Both the position numbers and the translations under genes were made by a program. A stretch of DNA of 64,000 bases from Warburgia ugandensis. Taxonomy: Eukaryota > Streptophyta > Magnoliopsida > Canellales > Canellaceae. The stretch covers positions 62,345,880-62,409,879 of the forward strand of contig CP141132.1 of the NCBI GenBank assembly GCA_035236585.1. Reading direction: 5' to 3'. Below the pieces are notes generated by a model that worked only from the letters and a program-made list of their open reading frames with translations, was not told the DNA's origin and did not search any database. Positions 60,891-64,000 of this stretch are shown piece by piece (position 1 is the first letter of the stretch; every line of letters begins with the position of its first letter).

Positions 60891-61148
60891 TCAACAATCA
60901 AAGCACTTGGATGATTCAATTGTTACTCTAAAACCTTTCTCACACAATTGACTAACAGAGAGCAAGTTAATATTTAATCTTTTAAAATGTAACTTTTTTA
61001 ATGCAAAATGGAAATATACCAATAGTATTAATACCATATACTTTTTTTTTTCATCTCTATCAAATGAGGCAAAGCCACCATCTTTAGGCATAAAAGTTGT
61101 GAATAGACTCTTTGTCTCTAATAATGTGTCTTGAGGATCCACTACCAA
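60891..61148 (-). pseudogene. Copia protease end and pre-integrase start
   Basis: Open for 85 codons. SLFTTFMPKDGGFASF corresponds to the segment after the copia protease, and NLLSVSQLCEKGFRVTIES is the hallmark pre-integrase start. The linker between them is shortened and divergent. Confidence 0.8.
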
Positions 61149-61739
61149 GATATCATAAAGTCATTAGAACTTTGGCCTCAAGAAAAGCTAAATCTTTACT
61201 TTTGGTATCCAAACCTTTAATTTAGGTTGATAAGAGTTGGTAGCAGGGGTATAAGAACATTTAACAACCCATATTTGCTTCTAAATATGTTTTTTTTTCC
61301 TAGTATAATGTTAGATCTAGCATGGAGAACTCTAGAAGAACTTTCCCATTTCATTTTTGAGATATTATATGCTAAACTCTTTTTAGTAGAAACATATTCA
61401 AGAGAAGCATTTAAAATGGTATTTTACTCTTTTGAAGCAAATTTTTTTATAAGCAACTCTTTCTTTTTCTATTTCTAAAATCAATTTATCATATCACAGT
61501 GCATCAGACTCATCAAAGATATTTTCTTTTTCAATAATCAAAGTTTCTTCCTCTTTTTTTTTATAACAAGGCTTCATTATGGATAATCAATACTTCTTCT
61601 TCAGGAATCAAAACTTCTTTTTAGCAGTGAGTTGAGAAATAGATTTTTTTAAAGAACTAACTCTTAAACCAAGTTGTTTAGATTCAAAATGTAGTTCTTT
61701 AAAAGCATATTTTAATTCAATGGAATAATCATTAACCTT
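61149..61739 (-). other. Copia linker remnant, no domain readable
   Basis: Lies between the Gag and protease remnants of copia element 2. It is AT-rich with lysine- and glutamate-rich readings on the minus strand, as expected for the Gag C terminus, but no zinc knuckle could be identified. Confidence 0.4.
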
Positions 61740-62062
61740 ATCTTCTTCTTCTACATTGCTTTAGTTTTGGCTATAAAAGCAAACAAAGTAGTGTCATCTT
61801 CATCAAAAGAGGATGTAGGTTTCATGAAGAATAATTCATACTCATGAACTAAAATATTAATTGTAGTTGCTTTTACTTAATTTGTGCTTTCATGCATTAA
61901 CCAAAGTTTATTCTAAATCTCTTTTATTGATTTACACATGAAAATTTGGTTGAACTATTTTGCATCAAAGGCAATATAAAGAAGACTCATGGCTTTGTCA
62001 CCTATTTGCATCTTTTTACAAGCATCTTCTATTCATTCCTCTTTCATGAGGTATTGTTTCAT
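61740..62062 (-). pseudogene. Copia Gag remnant (element 2)
   Basis: The minus strand gives a SLLYIAFDAK segment, then LMHESTN, NILVHEYELF.MKP and DEDDTTLFA. These match the copia Gag order. The frame contains stops. The Gag N terminus is replaced by the LTR-like unit that begins at 62063. Confidence 0.7.
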
Positions 62063-64000
62063 TGTCATGCCCCAAATTTTTAGAATTATTCTTAACACTC
62101 AAAGCATGACATATTCCTAGGGTAGTCATTCATAAAACCAAATAAATATAATCTCATAAAACACTGAATCTCCAAAACATTTATTATATAGTAGAGCATA
62201 AAAGGTTCTACCAATAATCATCCACACTCCATATATTTAAGAACTACTTTTTATATAATCCTCAATCAACAAAAATGTGTCCTTATGCATTAAATATTCC
62301 TTAAATGCACTAAACTAGAACCACCATAGATTTAATTAGCTTCAATAGGTAATTTTGCAAGCTAGTCCTTTGACTATCAAATTCCTTTGATTGCTCCTTT
62401 AATATGATATAAGTTAACTACATCTCAATGAACTTGTGCTCGATAAGTACACTAATCACATGATTTCATATTTCTTAAGAATATATATAATTTTATTGTA
62501 AATCAATTCAAAAAATCTTCATTACTTTGAATAAACGATTCATTTGTATTATTGTATAATACTTTGAAAACCAATTGATTTTGACACTTTAAAAATGGCT
62601 CATCGTATTAGACAGTAACATATTAGATGTCAATTTCATAGTTTCTATACTTAATGGCATAGCAAAAATATTTAGAAATAAATGGTATTTCAATTCTTAT
62701 AAGGTCATATAAATATGAAAACTCATTTTCAATTCACAACAGTTAATAAATTGACTTTGTATCTATATATCTATTTTATGTATTCAAACATAATTAATCA
62801 TCTTCATTGACAAATCAATAAAGACAACTACCCAATGTGATTAACACTATTTCACTTGTATCAAATCAACCATCCTCATTGATGAGTCAATAGAGGACAC
62901 TGCCCAATGCTATTAACATTATTCCACATATGTCAAATGAATCATCCTCACTATGAATGTGTAGAGGCTACTACCTAACATAATCAACATTGGTCCACTT
63001 ATCAAATCAATCATCCTCATTAACAAATTAGTAGAGGACACACTACCCAATGTAATCAATGCTGGTCCACTTATAATTTTCACTTACAAACCAACATAGG
63101 CCACTTTTCAACATACTCAACGTTGGTCCACTTATATAGATAAATCATTTTCAATAAATAGTTTACAAAATTTAATAAATTTGATTCATATCAAATAATT
63201 TGATTCAAATCAATAAATCCATAATATTTGATATATATATATAATTTATTGTAAATAATCCAATTCAATTAGATAAATTTAGTTCAAAGTAATAGGACTT
63301 GATTCATGTGTTCAAATATAATTAATAGAAGTGGTACCTGCTAACTTACATTCCAGACAAGCTCACTACCCCATGGATCAGATGGGGTTCAAATACTAGT
63401 TGATTAGAGGTCAATCCTCTGTGATACCATATTAGTATAATCTACTTACTCAAGGGCAATAAACACTAGCTCACTTAAATTTGGGCTAGTAGTCCATACA
63501 GTTCCTTGCTAACATCTCAACCATGGACACTTAACCACCACTTATCAGACCATGTCCACAAATATCTCCATCAACGTCTCAATTGGAACCACTTACCCCA
63601 GCGACATCTCGTTGAGATCCACTAAATTAAACATTTGTTTGGCCATATTTCACCCAAAAAATGATAAATACATAGATATTTTAAAATTTCAAAAAAAATT
63701 TCTCAATGTAAAACATTTCACTTGAAATATAACATATGTATTATAAGTCACTTCCAATTTCAATCAAAGTTTGATAGTCGACTCACTATCAGATCTTGTC
63801 AAATTTCATAGTCCACTTCAAAAGATTTACTGCAAAACTCATTGTAACAAAAATTTCAAATTTGAGGATATGATGAAAAATGAATATAACCTTTGAAATC
63901 AAACACGTTGACTTCAAAAATTGTACAAAATCAAAATTCAATGCCATAATGGAAATTGAATATTCATACAACCTCTCAAACATACACAACATGTCCACAT
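62063..64000. mobile_element. LTR-like unit, incomplete at window edge
   Basis: Begins TGTCATGCCCCAAATTTTTAG directly inside the copia 2 Gag remnant and runs to the end of the window without coding sequence. The TGTCA.GCCCC start is typical of long plant LTRs. It contains a 5-unit tandem array at 62795-63150. The right end and duplication are not visible. Confidence 0.55.
62795..63150 (+). repeat. Tandem array, five ~70-bp units
   Basis: Units share AATCATCCTCATT, then ACAAATCAATAGAGGACA, then CTACCCAATGT.ATCAACATTGGTCCACTTAT. They start near 62795, 62869, 62942, 63010 and 63078 and vary in length from about 66 to 74 bp. The last unit is the most divergent. Confidence 0.8.

Larger units (their letters stand above)
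56842..62062 (-). mobile_element. Decayed copia element 2, with nested solo LTR
   Basis: Minus-strand order from the right: gag remnant (62062 to about 61740), protease/pre-integrase (61148-60891 and 60800-60530), start of integrase (to about 60420), then a 3' LTR remnant that ends at 56842 and is split by the family A unit at 57079-59751. Reverse transcriptase and RNase H are missing. The right end is cut by another LTR-like unit at 62063. Confidence 0.7.

Overview
This window is nuclear DNA from a seed plant, almost certainly a non-grass flowering plant. The reasons are one intact, intron-rich plant transcription-factor gene with a perfectly conserved exon layout, plus plant-type LTR retrotransposons, RTE-type LINEs and an Au-like SINE. 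Nothing in it is prokaryotic. No rRNA, tRNA gene or CRISPR array was found.

The one clear functional gene lies on the minus strand between 43471 and 35273. It encodes a class III homeodomain-leucine zipper (HD-ZIP III) protein of the HB15/CORONA type. I placed 18 coding exons by hand. All introns are GT-AG and the exons sum to 2523 nt, or 840 residues plus a stop. The miR165/166 target is split across the exon 4/5 junction, as is usual for the family. Its introns carry two Au-SINE fragments, a short SINE-like insert with direct repeats, and an 82-85 bp tandem duplication that copies a splice donor.

Most of the rest is decayed transposable elements. From left to right: an RTE-like LINE (567-4071) with 16-bp target-site duplications and one long frame broken only by stop codons; AT-rich and pyrimidine-rich filler with a CT microsatellite and traces of a CACTA-type transposase (about 9400-10520); a second, reversed LINE (11107-13850); a non-autonomous gag-only LTR retrotransposon (14117-21170, right LTR truncated); a third LINE fragment (about 21872-23545, reversed); a decayed minus-strand copia element (about 26200-31773) split by a 3.2-kb solo LTR-like unit; then a foldback MITE and the HD-ZIP III gene.

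Beyond the gene promoter there are MITE-like repeats, SSRs, a reversed Au SINE (48905-49080) and a GC-richer island of unknown origin (50440-51130). After these come a 4.2-kb solo LTR-like unit flanked by ATCCA duplications (52514-56718) and a second minus-strand copia remnant (about 56842-62062). That copia carries another copy of the same solo-LTR family found on the left and is interrupted at 62063 by a further LTR-like unit that runs off the window. The two arms therefore show the same nesting history: a copia element with a solo LTR of one shared family inserted in it.

No previously undescribed functional system is evident. The most useful observations are the nesting structure, the exon-overlapping duplication in the HD-ZIP III gene, the gag-only element, and decay signatures that look like cytosine-deamination damage.
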